A DNA stretch of 40,732 nucleotides from a bacterium (GCA_018400895.1 JAGYLR010000002.1:1-40732); one strand, 5' to 3'. Positions 16,385-23,975 are shown, numbered from the stretch's first letter. Notes: a model not told the origin generated them from the sequence alone. Translations and numbers: made by a program.

Positions 16385-16496
16385 AATTAAACACCGAAGG
16401 TTCCCTCCGGTGTTTAAAATACGGAAAAACCTACTATTTAGATCGATATAACTTTAAGTTATTCTTCATCAACTTTTATCCTGTTTTTACAGGATT
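16385..16496 (-). promoter_or_regulatory. Two conserved-looking hairpins between rpsJ and rplC
   Basis: Read on the transcript strand, the rpsJ stop region runs into ATCCTGT-AAAA-ACAGGAT (forward 16480-16497). About 70 nt later comes TTAAACACCG-GAGGGAACCTT-CGGTGTTTAA (forward 16388-16418), a 10-bp stem with an 11-nt loop, just before rplC. Neither has a strong U-tract, so a simple terminator is unlikely. A ribosomal-protein-binding leader (L3 or L4 autoregulation), a processing site or an mRNA stabiliser are possibilities; this is inference from the perfect stems and the only sizable gap in the operon. Confidence 0.45.
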
Positions 16497-16812
16497 ACAT
16501 TTTAATCTCAATGTTCACTCCTGTTGGTAAAGTCAAATTACGAAGTGCATCTAAAACTTTAGGGCTAGGATTAAGAATATCTATTAATCTCTTGTGTATT
16601 CTTATCTCATACTTCTCCTTTGATTTACTGTGTACAAAGGTAGAACGATTGACTGTGTACTTCTTTATTTCCGTAGGAAGCGGTGTTGGCCCTGATATCT
16701 CACTTCCATAACGCAGGGCAGTCTCTATTATTTGTCTAGAGCTAGAGTCTATGACCTTGTGGTCATAGGCACGCAACCTTATACGAATCTTTGACTTTAT
16801 CTCTTTTGGCAT
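16495..16812 (-). CDS. rpsJ: 30S ribosomal protein S10
   Basis: uS10 (NusE), a ribosomal head protein that also links ribosomes to NusG in transcription antitermination. 105 aa: KIRIRLRAYDHKVIDSSSRQ, then the S10 signature FVHSKSKEKYEIRIHKRLID and LPTGVNIEIKM. Its ATG overlaps the tuf stop by one base (TAATG), so tuf heads this operon. Confidence 0.96.
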   Translation of the reverse strand: MPKEIKSKIRIRLRAYDHKVIDSSSRQIIETALRYGSEISGPTPLPTEIKKYTVNRSTFVHSKSKEKYEIRIHKRLIDILNPSPKVLDALRNLTLPTGVNIEIKM

Positions 16813-18011
16813 TATTTTATTATCTTAGTCACCACTCCTGCACCAACAGTTCTTCCTCCTTCACGAATAGCAAATCTTTGCTGATCTTCAAGAGCAATAG
16901 GGGCAATAAGTTTTACTTTAAATTTTGCGGTATCTCCAGGCATCACCATTTCTACACCTTCATGAAGCTCAACATCTCCAGTTACATCTGTTGTTCTGAT
17001 GTAAAACTGAGGTTTGTATCCCTTAAAGAAAGGAGTATGACGTCCACCCTCATCTTTACTAAGAATATAAGCTTCTGCTTCAAACTCTGTATGGGGTGTA
17101 ATTGTCCCTGGTTTTGCAAGAACTTGACCTCTTTCAACATCGTCTTTTTTGGTGCCACGAAGTAGAAGTCCAGCATTGTCTCCAGCTTCTCCTTCATTAA
17201 GAGTTTTATTAAACATCTCTATGCTTACTACTGTGGTCTTTGTTGTAGGACGAAGTCCAACAATCTCTACTTCTTCTCCAGATTTAATAACTCCTCTTTC
17301 AATTCTTCCTGTTGATACTGTCCCTCTACCTTCAATTGAAAACACATCTTCAATTGCCATAAGAAAAGGCTTGTCAACATCTCTTTGAGGAGCAGGAATA
17401 TAACTATCTAAAGCATCCATAAGTTCCATTATTGGTTTTACTGCCTCATCATCTTCAGAAGTAGCTTCTAATGCTTTTAATGCAGATCCTTTTATTACAG
17501 GAATTTCATCTCCAGGATAATCATACTTTGTAAGAAGTTCTCTTACTTCTGATTCAACAAGGTCAATCATTTCTGGATCATCTACCATATCAGCTTTATT
17601 AAGAAAAACAACAAGTGAAGGAAGTCCAACCTGACGTGCTAAAAGAATATGTTCACGAGTCTGAGGCATAGGACCATCAGCTGCAGAAACAACTAAAATA
17701 CCACCATCCATCTGTGCTGCTCCAGTAATCATATTTTTTACGTAGTCAGCATGACCTGGGCAGTCAATGTGAGCATAATGACGATTTTGTGTTTCATATT
17801 CACGATGCGAAATTGATATGGTAAGCCCACGAGCTTTTTCTTCAGGAGCAGAATCAATATCCGCTACCGTTGCTTTATTTTTAGCAAAACCTTTCATATG
17901 CAACACATTTACAATAGCTGCTGTAAGAGTGGTTTTACCATGGTCAACGTGACCAACTGTACCTATATTAAGATGAGGTTTCCCTCTTTCAAATTGTTCT
18001 TTTTCTGCCAT
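16812..18011 (-). CDS. tuf: Elongation factor Tu
   Basis: GTPase that delivers aminoacyl-tRNA to the ribosome. 399 aa with G1 GHVDHGKTT (residues 18-26), the switch II DCPGHADYVKNM, NKADMV and GSALKAL. The switch I region reads EEKARGLTISISHREYET, with L where most EF-Tu have I in the RGITI motif. Domains 2 and 3 are complete. It has its own promoter at 18043-18071, is separated from fusA by 159 bp of AT-rich sequence without a gene, and leads into rpsJ with a 1-nt overlap. Confidence 0.98.
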   Translation of the reverse strand: MAEKEQFERGKPHLNIGTVGHVDHGKTTLTAAIVNVLHMKGFAKNKATVADIDSAPEEKARGLTISISHREYETQNRHYAHIDCPGHADYVKNMITGAAQMDGGILVVSAADGPMPQTREHILLARQVGLPSLVVFLNKADMVDDPEMIDLVESEVRELLTKYDYPGDEIPVIKGSALKALEATSEDDEAVKPIMELMDALDSYIPAPQRDVDKPFLMAIEDVFSIEGRGTVSTGRIERGVIKSGEEVEIVGLRPTTKTTVVSIEMFNKTLNEGEAGDNAGLLLRGTKKDDVERGQVLAKPGTITPHTEFEAEAYILSKDEGGRHTPFFKGYKPQFYIRTTDVTGDVELHEGVEMVMPGDTAKFKVKLIAPIALEDQQRFAIREGGRTVGAGVVTKIIK

Positions 18012-18042
18012 ATTTTTAATTTAATTATTTAATACTTTGTAA

Positions 18043-18071
18043 ATATTACACTATTTTTTTATAAATGTAAA
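18043..18071 (-). promoter_or_regulatory. Sigma-70-type promoter for tuf and the S10-spc operon
   Basis: On the minus strand a -35 TTTACA (18066-18071) and a -10 TAATAT (18043-18048) are separated by 17 nt. The predicted transcript starts near 18036, about 25 nt before the tuf ATG. No Shine-Dalgarno sequence is visible in that leader. Confidence 0.6.
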
Positions 18072-18170
18072 GTAAGAAATAAGAGGTAAAAGGTATTGAC
18101 TAATATATTGCCCATTAATAATCTTAGTTTAACCTCTGTCGCCCTAAACCTTTTTTCCTTAATTCATACT

Positions 18171-20291
18171 TTATACTCCTGTGTCCATTATGTCTTGAGC
18201 AATATTGTAAGGAACTTCTTTGTAACTATCAAATTCCATTGTGTAATTTCCCCTTCCTTTTGTTAAAGACCGTAAGGTGGTTACATAACCAAACATATCA
18301 GCAAGAGGAACTTTGGCATGAATTACTTTTTGTGCTCTTTTACCTTTTGTATCTTCGGTACTCTCCACTTCTCCTCTTCTTGAAGATAAATCCCCCATTA
18401 CATCTCCTAAGAACTCTGGTGGAATTATTACTTCTGTTCTCATATAAGGCTCTAACAAAACAGGCTTTGCTTTTTTGTAAGCCTCTTTAAATCCCATTGA
18501 ACCAGCCATCTTAAAGGCCATCTTTGAAGAATCTACTTCGTGAAAAGACCCATCATAAAGCGTGGCTTTAATATTTACTATACTGTATCCTGCAAGAATT
18601 CCTTCATCCATAACCTCTTCTATTCCTTTCTCCACCGCAGGTATAAATTCTTGAGGAATAACTCCCCCTTTTATCTCATCAACAAATTCAAGTCTCTTTT
18701 CTCCTTCTCCTTCAGGGAGTGGCTCTACACGTAATTTGACGTGTCCGTATTGGCCTCTTCCACCACTCTGTTTTATATATTTACTTTCTGCTTCCGCAGA
18801 ACCTTTTATTGTTTCTTTATAAGCTACTTGTGGTTTACCAACTTGAGCATCTATTTTAAACTCACGTTTCATTCTGTCAACAATAATATTAAGGTGTAAT
18901 TCTCCCATTCCAGAAATTATTGTCTCTCCTGTTTCTATATCTCCTTGAACACGAAATGTAGGATCTTCATCAGCCAATCTTCTAAGAGCAAGACCCATCT
19001 TTTCTTGATCTGCCTTAGTTTTAGGCTCAACCCTTATAGCTACTACAGGTTCAGGAAAAGTTATTTCTTCTAGTATAATTGGATGACCCTCTTGGCACAT
19101 AGTATGCCCTGTTGATATATTTTTTAATCCTACAGCAGCCAATATGTCTCCTGTATAAACTTCTTTTACTTCCTCTCTATCATCAGCGTGCATACGCAAT
19201 ATTCTACTTATACGTTCTTTACTACCAGTATTAGCATTTACAAGATATGCTCCCCCAATAAGTTTACCAGAATAAACACGCATATATGTAAGACTTCCTA
19301 CATAGGGGTCATTGGTTAATTTAAATGCTAGTGCTGAAAAAGGTTCATTATCATCTGCTTTTCTGGTTATTATTTCTCCTGTTTTAGGATCATTACCTTC
19401 TACTGGAGGAAGATCTAATGGAGAAGGAAAGTAATAACAAACAGCGTCAAGAATAGGTTGAACTCCCTGATTCTTTAGTGCCGTTCCAGCAAATATAGGA
19501 ACAACTTTATAATTAAGCACTGCCTTGCGCATTAACATTCTAATATCATCTTCTCCTATTTCTTCACCTTCCATGTATTTTTCAAAAAACTTTTCGTCCT
19601 CGGTTATAATCTTTTCAATCATTTTATCTCTCCACTCTTTGGCTATATCTTTTTTATTTTCTGGAATCTCATTTTCAGTAATATTCTCTCCATGGTCACC
19701 CTCAAACTTTAAAAACTTCATTTTTATAAGATCAATAACTCCTTCAAAATTATCTTCTGCTCCAACTGGAAGCTGTACCGGAAGAGCATCAGGAGTAAGT
19801 TTTTCTTTTATTGATTCTAAAGAATCTTCAAAAGAAGCTCCTGTACGATCCATTTTATTTATAAAACAAATTCTTGGTACATGGTATTTATCTGCTTGTC
19901 TCCAAACTGTTTCTGATTGAGGCTCTACTCCCGCTACTCCATCAAATACAACAACTGCAGCATCTAGTACTCTCATTGACCTCTGTACTTCTGCAGTAAA
20001 ATCAATATGTCCAGGAGTATCTATTATATTTATTCTATACTCGTTATCTTTAGTTTTTTCTTTATTTAAAGGAGTCCAAAAACAAGTAGTAGCAGCAGAG
20101 GTTATTGTTATCCCTCTCTCTCTTTCTTGTTCCATCCAATCCATTATTGCTTCACCAGAATGAGTTTCTCCTATTTTATGTGATATTCCAGTATAAAAAA
20201 GGATGCGTTCGGTAACTGTTGTTTTACCGGCATCTATATGTGCGATTATTCCTATATTTCTGTATCTTTCAAGAGGATATTCTCTAGGCAT
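18171..20291 (-). CDS. fusA: Elongation factor G
   Basis: Translocase GTPase. 706 aa, full length. The G domain has AHIDAGKTTVTERIL, the switch I RERGITITSAATTCFW, DTPGHIDFTAEVQRSMRVLD, NKMDRTGA and GTALKNQGVQ. Domains II-V follow, with the domain IV region SGGRGQYGHVKLRVEP and the domain V PLADMFGYVTTLRSLTKGRG. It is the third gene of the str operon, 2 nt after rpsG. tuf, which often follows directly, is under a separate promoter here. Confidence 0.98.
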   Translation of the reverse strand: MPREYPLERYRNIGIIAHIDAGKTTVTERILFYTGISHKIGETHSGEAIMDWMEQERERGITITSAATTCFWTPLNKEKTKDNEYRINIIDTPGHIDFTAEVQRSMRVLDAAVVVFDGVAGVEPQSETVWRQADKYHVPRICFINKMDRTGASFEDSLESIKEKLTPDALPVQLPVGAEDNFEGVIDLIKMKFLKFEGDHGENITENEIPENKKDIAKEWRDKMIEKIITEDEKFFEKYMEGEEIGEDDIRMLMRKAVLNYKVVPIFAGTALKNQGVQPILDAVCYYFPSPLDLPPVEGNDPKTGEIITRKADDNEPFSALAFKLTNDPYVGSLTYMRVYSGKLIGGAYLVNANTGSKERISRILRMHADDREEVKEVYTGDILAAVGLKNISTGHTMCQEGHPIILEEITFPEPVVAIRVEPKTKADQEKMGLALRRLADEDPTFRVQGDIETGETIISGMGELHLNIIVDRMKREFKIDAQVGKPQVAYKETIKGSAEAESKYIKQSGGRGQYGHVKLRVEPLPEGEGEKRLEFVDEIKGGVIPQEFIPAVEKGIEEVMDEGILAGYSIVNIKATLYDGSFHEVDSSKMAFKMAGSMGFKEAYKKAKPVLLEPYMRTEVIIPPEFLGDVMGDLSSRRGEVESTEDTKGKRAQKVIHAKVPLADMFGYVTTLRSLTKGRGNYTMEFDSYKEVPYNIAQDIMDTGV

Positions 20292-20293
20292 AT

Positions 20294-20770
20294 TTATTTA
20301 GCAAGATAAGCAAAAGCCTTGTTAGCTTTAGCCATGCGGTGCATGTTATCTTTTTTCTTTATTGCATCTCCTTCATTATTTGATGCATTTAATATCTCTT
20401 CTGATAATCTTTGGTACATGGGACGTCCTTTTTTAGAACGAGCACAATCATTTATCCAACGCATTGTAAGACTAATTGCACGTTTTTTATTAACTTTCAT
20501 AGGAACCTGATAAGTGGCTCCTCCCACTCTTTTAGAACGTACCTCCATTGAAGGAGTAACATTATTGAGTGCTGTCTCAAAGACTTCTAAAGGATCTCTT
20601 TTAGTTTGTTTTTTAATATCTTCAAAAGCAGAATAAACAATTTTTCTAGCCACTGTTTTCTTCCCCTTTTTCATTACATGGTTTATAAACTTTCCAACAA
20701 CAACACTTTCATATAAAGGGTCTGGTAATACTTCTTGAAGTTTGTATTTCTTTTTTGGTTCTTCAGTCAT
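20294..20770 (-). CDS. rpsG: 30S ribosomal protein S7
   Basis: uS7 nucleates assembly of the small-subunit head; in E. coli it represses the str operon. The start at 20770 (MTEEPKKKYKLQEVLPDPLY, 158 aa) is one base after the rpsL stop and fits the usual S7 length; in-frame ATGs at 20794 and 20857 lie inside rpsL. The signature DPLYESVVVGKFINHVMKKG and the C-terminal KKKDNMHRMAKANKAFAYL are intact. Confidence 0.96.
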   Translation of the reverse strand: MTEEPKKKYKLQEVLPDPLYESVVVGKFINHVMKKGKKTVARKIVYSAFEDIKKQTKRDPLEVFETALNNVTPSMEVRSKRVGGATYQVPMKVNKKRAISLTMRWINDCARSKKGRPMYQRLSEEILNASNNEGDAIKKKDNMHRMAKANKAFAYLAK

Positions 20771-20771
20771 A

Positions 20772-21182
20772 TTATTTTGGTCTCTTTGTTCCATACTTAC
20801 TGCGTGATTTCTTTTTGTTTTCAACTCCAGTTGCATCAAGCGTTCCACGAACAACATGATAACGTACTCCCGGAAGGTCTTTTACTCTCCCTCCACGAAT
20901 AAGAACAACTGAATGCTCTTGTAGTTTATGACCTTCTCCAGGTATATAGGCAGTTGTTTCCATTCCATTAGATAAACGAACTCTAGCTACTTTACGAAGA
21001 GCAGAGTTTGGTTTTTTAGGAGTAACGGTTGTTACTTTTATACAAACACCCCTCTTAAGTGGAGAAGGATATACTGATCTTCTATTTCTTATATTATTAA
21101 AACCATAAGCAAGAGAAGGAGATTTTGTTTTCTTCTCTGTCTTCTTTCTTTTATTTTTTATTAACTGGTTTATTGTAGGCAT
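20772..21182 (-). CDS. rpsL: 30S ribosomal protein S12
   Basis: uS12 at the decoding centre. 136 aa: MPTINQLIKNKRKKTEKKTK, then KRGVCIKVTTVTPKKPNSAL with PNSALRK at 58-64, and RGGRVKDLPGVRYHVVRGTL. The lysines that determine streptomycin response (in KKPNSALRK and GRVKDLPG) are present, as in wild type. Slightly longer N-terminal linker than usual. First gene of the str operon, behind its own promoter and a leader hairpin. Confidence 0.97.
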   Translation of the reverse strand: MPTINQLIKNKRKKTEKKTKSPSLAYGFNNIRNRRSVYPSPLKRGVCIKVTTVTPKKPNSALRKVARVRLSNGMETTAYIPGEGHKLQEHSVVLIRGGRVKDLPGVRYHVVRGTLDATGVENKKKSRSKYGTKRPK

Positions 21183-21191
21183 AAATCAAAT

Positions 21192-21209
21192 AAAAAGGCT
21201 CGGGCCTTT
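21192..21209 (-). terminator. Attenuator-like hairpin in the str operon leader
   Basis: The transcript strand reads AAAGGC-CCGA-GCCTTT followed by TTA, a 6-bp stem, tetraloop and a 5-U run, ending only about 10 nt before the rpsL ATG (21182). It lies about 40 nt downstream of the str promoter. It could act as a premature terminator or hold the rpsL start region; the closeness to the ATG suggests a role in controlling the operon. The same leader also contains GGGGAACCCTTATT. Confidence 0.45.
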
Positions 21210-21239
21210 AATAAGGGTTCCCCATAAATTGCCCGGTTA

Positions 21240-21267
21240 TTATTACAAGAAAAAAATAAAATGTCAA
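21240..21267 (-). promoter_or_regulatory. Strong sigma-70-type promoter of the str operon
   Basis: Minus strand: consensus -35 TTGACA (21262-21267), 16-nt spacer that is T-rich, and -10 TAATAA (21240-21245; an overlapping AATAAT would give 17 nt). It lies between the damaged M50 protease gene and rpsL. Confidence 0.7.
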
Positions 21268-21276
21268 CTCCCTGCT

Positions 21277-21891
21277 TTAAAAAGGCATTGGTATGCTTTG
21301 ACCCCCTGTAAAAATAGCATAAACAAATTGAGAAATGTAAGGAAGAAACATTATTGCCAAAAATATAGCAATTAGTGTACCTCCTATAGCATTTCTTGAC
21401 CCATAAGTGGGGAAAAATGCAGAAACAATTTTTGACCCATCAAGCGGAGGAATTGGAATAAGATTAAAAAGTCCCAAAAATATATTTATATAAACTAACC
21501 AAGGAAGAGCAATCGCAAAAAACCCTCCGATACTGAAAAACCTAATAATAAACGATGCTACTAAAGCAATTAAAAAATTAGATACTGGTCCAGCTAGTCC
21601 TACTTTAAGAGAACCATACTTCTGATCTTTAAGATTGTGAGGATTATATGGTACCGGTTTAGCATATCCGATAAATCCTCCTACAAAAATAGTAAAAATA
21701 GTGGTAAGAGAACAGTACCAATAGGGTCCATATGTGCTATTGGATTAAGTGTCAATCTACCCATATTCTTTGCTGTTGGATCTCCTAAGTAGTAAGCAGT
21801 AAAAGCATGTGCATATCATAAAACAGCAGATAATACTATTATCACATACAAAAAAGTTTAAATTCAATTGATACATCTAACATGACGTTTA
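21277..21891 (-). pseudogene. M50 (site-2 type) membrane metalloprotease, frameshifted
   Basis: The 3' part is open and reads GFIGYAKPVPYNPHNLKDQK, then LAGPVSNFLIAL, LPWLVYINIFLGLFN and LIPIPPLDGSKIVSAFFPTY, which contains the second zinc motif of the family (LDG). Upstream the frame must shift to read GRLTLNPIAHMDPIGTVLLP. Before it YAHAFTAYYLGDPTAKNMG is preceded by TTTATGATAT where CAT GAA (His-Glu of HExxH) is expected, so the active-site motif is destroyed by about three missing bases. The N-terminal helix region is also broken. Members of this family are polytopic intramembrane or membrane-associated proteases. Like secY, homology is well preserved despite the indels. Confidence 0.8.
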
Positions 21892-21943
21892 GTATAACAA
21901 AAATAACCTAAATCAATTCACCACAAAAATCCATTCCACATTC

Positions 21944-21970
21944 CCCATGTCCACCCCGGGTGGACATGGG
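21944..21970 (+). repeat. CCCGGG-type palindrome, copy 2
   Basis: CCCATGTCCACCC and GGGTGGACATGGG flank a single central C, a perfect 13-bp inverted repeat. It lies between the divergent remnants of the M50 protease and the AbiE-like pair. The surrounding 21892-22058 carries no recognisable gene. Confidence 0.85.
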
Positions 21971-22058
21971 TATGCCCACACTTTCAGGTGCACAGAGAGG
22001 AAAAATAAAAACACCAAGATTTAATTTCGGTATTAAAAATTGTTGTACTGCCTTGTTT

Positions 22059-22361
22059 ATGATAGAATTAAATTATGGAACTCTTAAAAAACAATCATTG
22101 TTTTGGGATGTAAACTTAAAAGAAATTGACCCGAATAATCACAAAAACTTTATTGCGAGAAGGATTTTGAAAAGAGATTTAAGCGATCTAAACTGGGCTG
22201 TTGGTTTTACGGTTCGGACTTGTTAAAGAGTATTTTTAGAAGAAGCACATAAAATTGATCATAAATCTCAAAATTTCTGGTTTTTGTATTTTAATATTAA
22301 TAAAAAAGAATGTATAAAGAAGCAATCAATAAGAGAACATATCGCGTTTTGGAAAAAATAA
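22059..22361 (+). pseudogene. AbiE-type antitoxin-like (DUF6922-like) gene, frameshifted
   Basis: Starts at ATG 22059 and reads LKKQSLFWDVNLKEIDPNN, then HKNFIARRILKRDLSDLNWA before a frameshift. It resumes as YGSDLLKSIF, then after another shift EEAHKIDHKSQNFWFLYFNI and HIAFWKK-stop (22361). The LFWDV...NFIARRIL...NFWFLYF pattern is that of small proteins that commonly precede AbiEii nucleotidyltransferases, and the following gene is one. At least two indels disrupt about 100 codons. One of few plus-strand genes in the window. Confidence 0.65.
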
Positions 22362-22892
22362 AACAATCTGGACTGTCAGACGATTTTATTTAGCCGGTGG
22401 AACAGCATTGGCAATTGAATTTGGCCATCGGGAATCTATTGATTTGGATTTTTCAAAACAAGATTTTCAACAAACAAATTAAAAACGGCTCTCAGAGGTT
22501 GGTGAATTAAAAGTTGTTAACGAAGAATTAGGAACTTTAGATGTTTATTAGATGGAGTGAAGATTAGCTTTTACGATATGAATATATCAGTTATTTTCAC
22601 TTATTAATTTTGGGGGTATAAAATTAGAGACGAAAGAGATATTGCTGGAATGAAAATAGATGCAATTTCCTCAGGGAAGCAAAAAGATTTCATAGACCTG
22701 TACTTTTTCTTAGAAAAATATGAACTAAAAGATTTGTTTAACTCTTTGAAGATAAATATAGAGATATACAGTATAACAAGATTCATATTTTAAAAGTTTA
22801 GTTTATTTTAACATGCAGAGAATGAACCAATGCCAGTAATGATAAAAGATTGACTGGAATGACGCAAAAAGAAGATAGAAAAAGCACACTAG
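22310..22892 (+). pseudogene. AbiEii-like nucleotidyltransferase toxin gene, frameshifted
   Basis: The ATG at 22310 lies inside the preceding gene's 3' end. Reading with frame corrections gives MYKEAINKRTYRVLEKIKQS, then LAGGTALAIEFGHRESIDLD (the GG..GHRxSxDLDF nucleotidyltransferase motif), GELKVVNEELGTLDV, LLDGVKISFYDMN, RDIAGMKIDAISSGKQKDFI, DLYFFLEKYELKDL, then NKIHILK and ENEPMPVMIKD, with a stop at 22892. About 194 codons, the full family size. Several breaks are losses of one T in T-runs (GATTTT-ATTTAG, GATGTTT-ATTAG). In intact AbiE systems this enzyme modifies nucleic acid targets and is held by its antitoxin. Confidence 0.7.
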
Positions 22893-22950
22893 CTTCAACA
22901 AAATAAATTAAACAAAATTGTTTATGGAAAAGAATTATCAATAATTATTC

Positions 22951-22976
22951 CCCATGTCCACCCCCGGGTGGACATG
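22951..22976 (+). repeat. CCCGGG-type palindrome, copy 3
   Basis: CATGTCCACCC and GGGTGGACATG surround a central CC. It is followed directly by ATTCATGTCATTGCGAGCCC, which resembles the GCTCGCAATGACA element near 36770-36801. The gap 22893-23230 holds this palindrome, the REP-like element, and the hairpin at 23144, but no gene. Confidence 0.8.
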
Positions 22977-23090
22977 ATTCATGTCATTGCGAGCCCCGTA
23001 GGCAACTTGTTGTCCTTCGGGGTGGTTGTGTTTTGTAATTTAGTCTGATTGCTCGCATTTCTCTACCGTTTGCCAAATCTTTTGGGGTTT

Positions 23091-23142
23091 CTGGATTCCC
23101 GCTTTCGCGGGAATGACAAGGAGACAAGGAATGACAAGGAGA
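23091..23142 (+). repeat. REP-like palindrome with tandem half-repeats, copy C
   Basis: CTGGATTCCCGCTTTCGCGG plus GAATGACAAGGAG, then a degenerate second unit AGGAATGACAAGGAG. Matches copies A (3305) and B (6871), all oriented the same way on the plus strand. Confidence 0.85.
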
Positions 23143-23143
23143 C

Positions 23144-23178
23144 AAAAAATGTCAAAGGTGTCACCTTTGACATTTTTT
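23144..23178 (+). repeat. Perfect 17-bp hairpin of the AAGGTG family, terminator-like
   Basis: AAAAAATGTCAAAGGTG and its exact reverse complement CACCTTTGACATTTTTT are separated by one T. The A- and T-runs at the two ends would make it a bidirectional intrinsic terminator, insulating the rpmB promoter from upstream plus-strand transcription. It belongs to the same repeat family as 32110-32192. Confidence 0.75.
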
Positions 23179-23230
23179 ATATACACAATCAGAGGTTAAA
23201 CCTCCAAATATGAAAATTATTATGTAAAGC

Positions 23231-23258
23231 TTGAAAAAATAATAATTTTTTGTATAAT
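23231..23258 (+). promoter_or_regulatory. Sigma-70-type promoter for rpmB and tRNA-Pro
   Basis: -35 TTGAAA (23231-23236), 16-nt AT-rich spacer, perfect -10 TATAAT (23253-23258). The predicted start near 23265 gives a leader of about 23 nt before the rpmB ATG at 23288, with no clear Shine-Dalgarno sequence. Confidence 0.75.
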
Positions 23259-23287
23259 ACTATCTAGAATTTATAATAAACAAAAAT

Positions 23288-23509
23288 ATGCCTAAAAAGT
23301 GTGAAATATGCGGAAAGACCTCAACTATGGCAGTTGTAAGAACAAAACTCCGCGGAAAATATAATCCTACAGATAAAAAAAGAAAGTATCCTAATCTTCA
23401 AACTCTTTTAGTTCCTGAATCAGCTAAAGGCGAAAGATTTAAAAAGTTCAAGGGTAAAAAAGTACTTGCTTGCACTAAGTGCATAAAAACACTTTCTAAA
23501 AATAATTAA
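23288..23509 (+). CDS. rpmB: 50S ribosomal protein L28, zinc-binding form
   Basis: bL28 of the large subunit, 73 aa. Two CxxC pairs, C5/C8 (KKCEICGK) and C62/C65 (LACTKCIK), indicate the zinc-ribbon form. The central KRKYPNLQTLLVP is the L28 hallmark. It is the only intact plus-strand protein gene here. A tRNA-Pro gene starts 7 nt after its stop, and both share one promoter and one terminator. Confidence 0.95.
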   Translation: MPKKCEICGKTSTMAVVRTKLRGKYNPTDKKRKYPNLQTLLVPESAKGERFKKFKGKKVLACTKCIKTLSKNN

Positions 23510-23515
23510 TTAATA

Positions 23516-23587
23516 CAGGGTGTAGTATAACGGCAAGTATTTAGAGCTGGGGGCTCTAAGATCGGGGTTCAATTCCCCGCACCCTGA
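23516..23587 (+). tRNA. tRNA-Pro (anticodon GGG)
   Basis: 72 nt forming a full cloverleaf: acceptor CAGGGTG/CACCCTG with the C1-G72 pair typical of bacterial tRNA-Pro, discriminator A, anticodon stem TAGAG/CTCTA with loop CTGGGGG (anticodon GGG, G37), and T-arm CGGGG-TTCAATT-CCCCG. The 3' CCA is not encoded and must be added by CCA-transferase. Reads CCC and CCU. Downstream to 23640 is a short stretch with ACCCGAGCGACCCGAA of unknown meaning. Confidence 0.95.
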
Positions 23588-23644
23588 ATTTTTTAAGAAA
23601 AAAACATTTGATATAAATGGTACCCGAGCGACCCGAATTTATTA

Positions 23645-23678
23645 AAAAAGCACTTAAGTTAAAGTGCTTTTTGTTTTT
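23645..23678 (+). terminator. Bidirectional intrinsic terminator
   Basis: AAAAAGCACTT-AAGTTA-AAGTGCTTTTT with a further T-run ends the rpmB/tRNA-Pro unit. On the other strand it lies 18 nt after the ybaB stop and also ends in a U-rich tract, so it probably serves both convergent units. Confidence 0.85.
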
Positions 23679-23695
23679 AAGAGATAAAAACTAGA

Positions 23696-23947
23696 TTAAA
23701 ATCCTCCCATTTCTTGCATTTTTTTAGCTGCAGCCATTTGAACATTTTTAAGACAACTATTAAAACAACTCTTTAAAACTCTTTCTAACTTTTCTTTATC
23801 CATATCTTCAGTTATTTTTATTTCCTCAACCTCCATCTTACCGTTCATAATTACTGTTACCCCATCTTCTGTTGATTCTAATCTTTCTTTTGAGAGATCT
23901 TTTTGCATCTCTCTAATTTTATTCATTTGTTTTATGTTATCAAACAT
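23696..23947 (-). CDS. ybaB: YbaB/EbfC family nucleoid-associated protein
   Basis: Small dimeric DNA-binding protein. 83 aa, a bit shorter than the usual 100-110. An N-terminal helix (KQMNKIREMQKDLSKERLES) is followed by a strand region VTVIMNGKMEVEEIKI and the C-terminal helix with CLKNVQMAAAKKMQEM. The characteristic MNGKxEVxxIKI motif supports the family. It is often near dnaX and recR, which are not in this window. Upstream lies the candidate structured RNA with its terminator, so the gene probably has a promoter inside 23948-23975 or reads through. Confidence 0.88.
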   Translation of the reverse strand: MFDNIKQMNKIREMQKDLSKERLESTEDGVTVIMNGKMEVEEIKITEDMDKEKLERVLKSCFNSCLKNVQMAAAKKMQEMGGF

Positions 23948-23975
23948 TTTAATTAATTTAATTTATTAATTTTAT

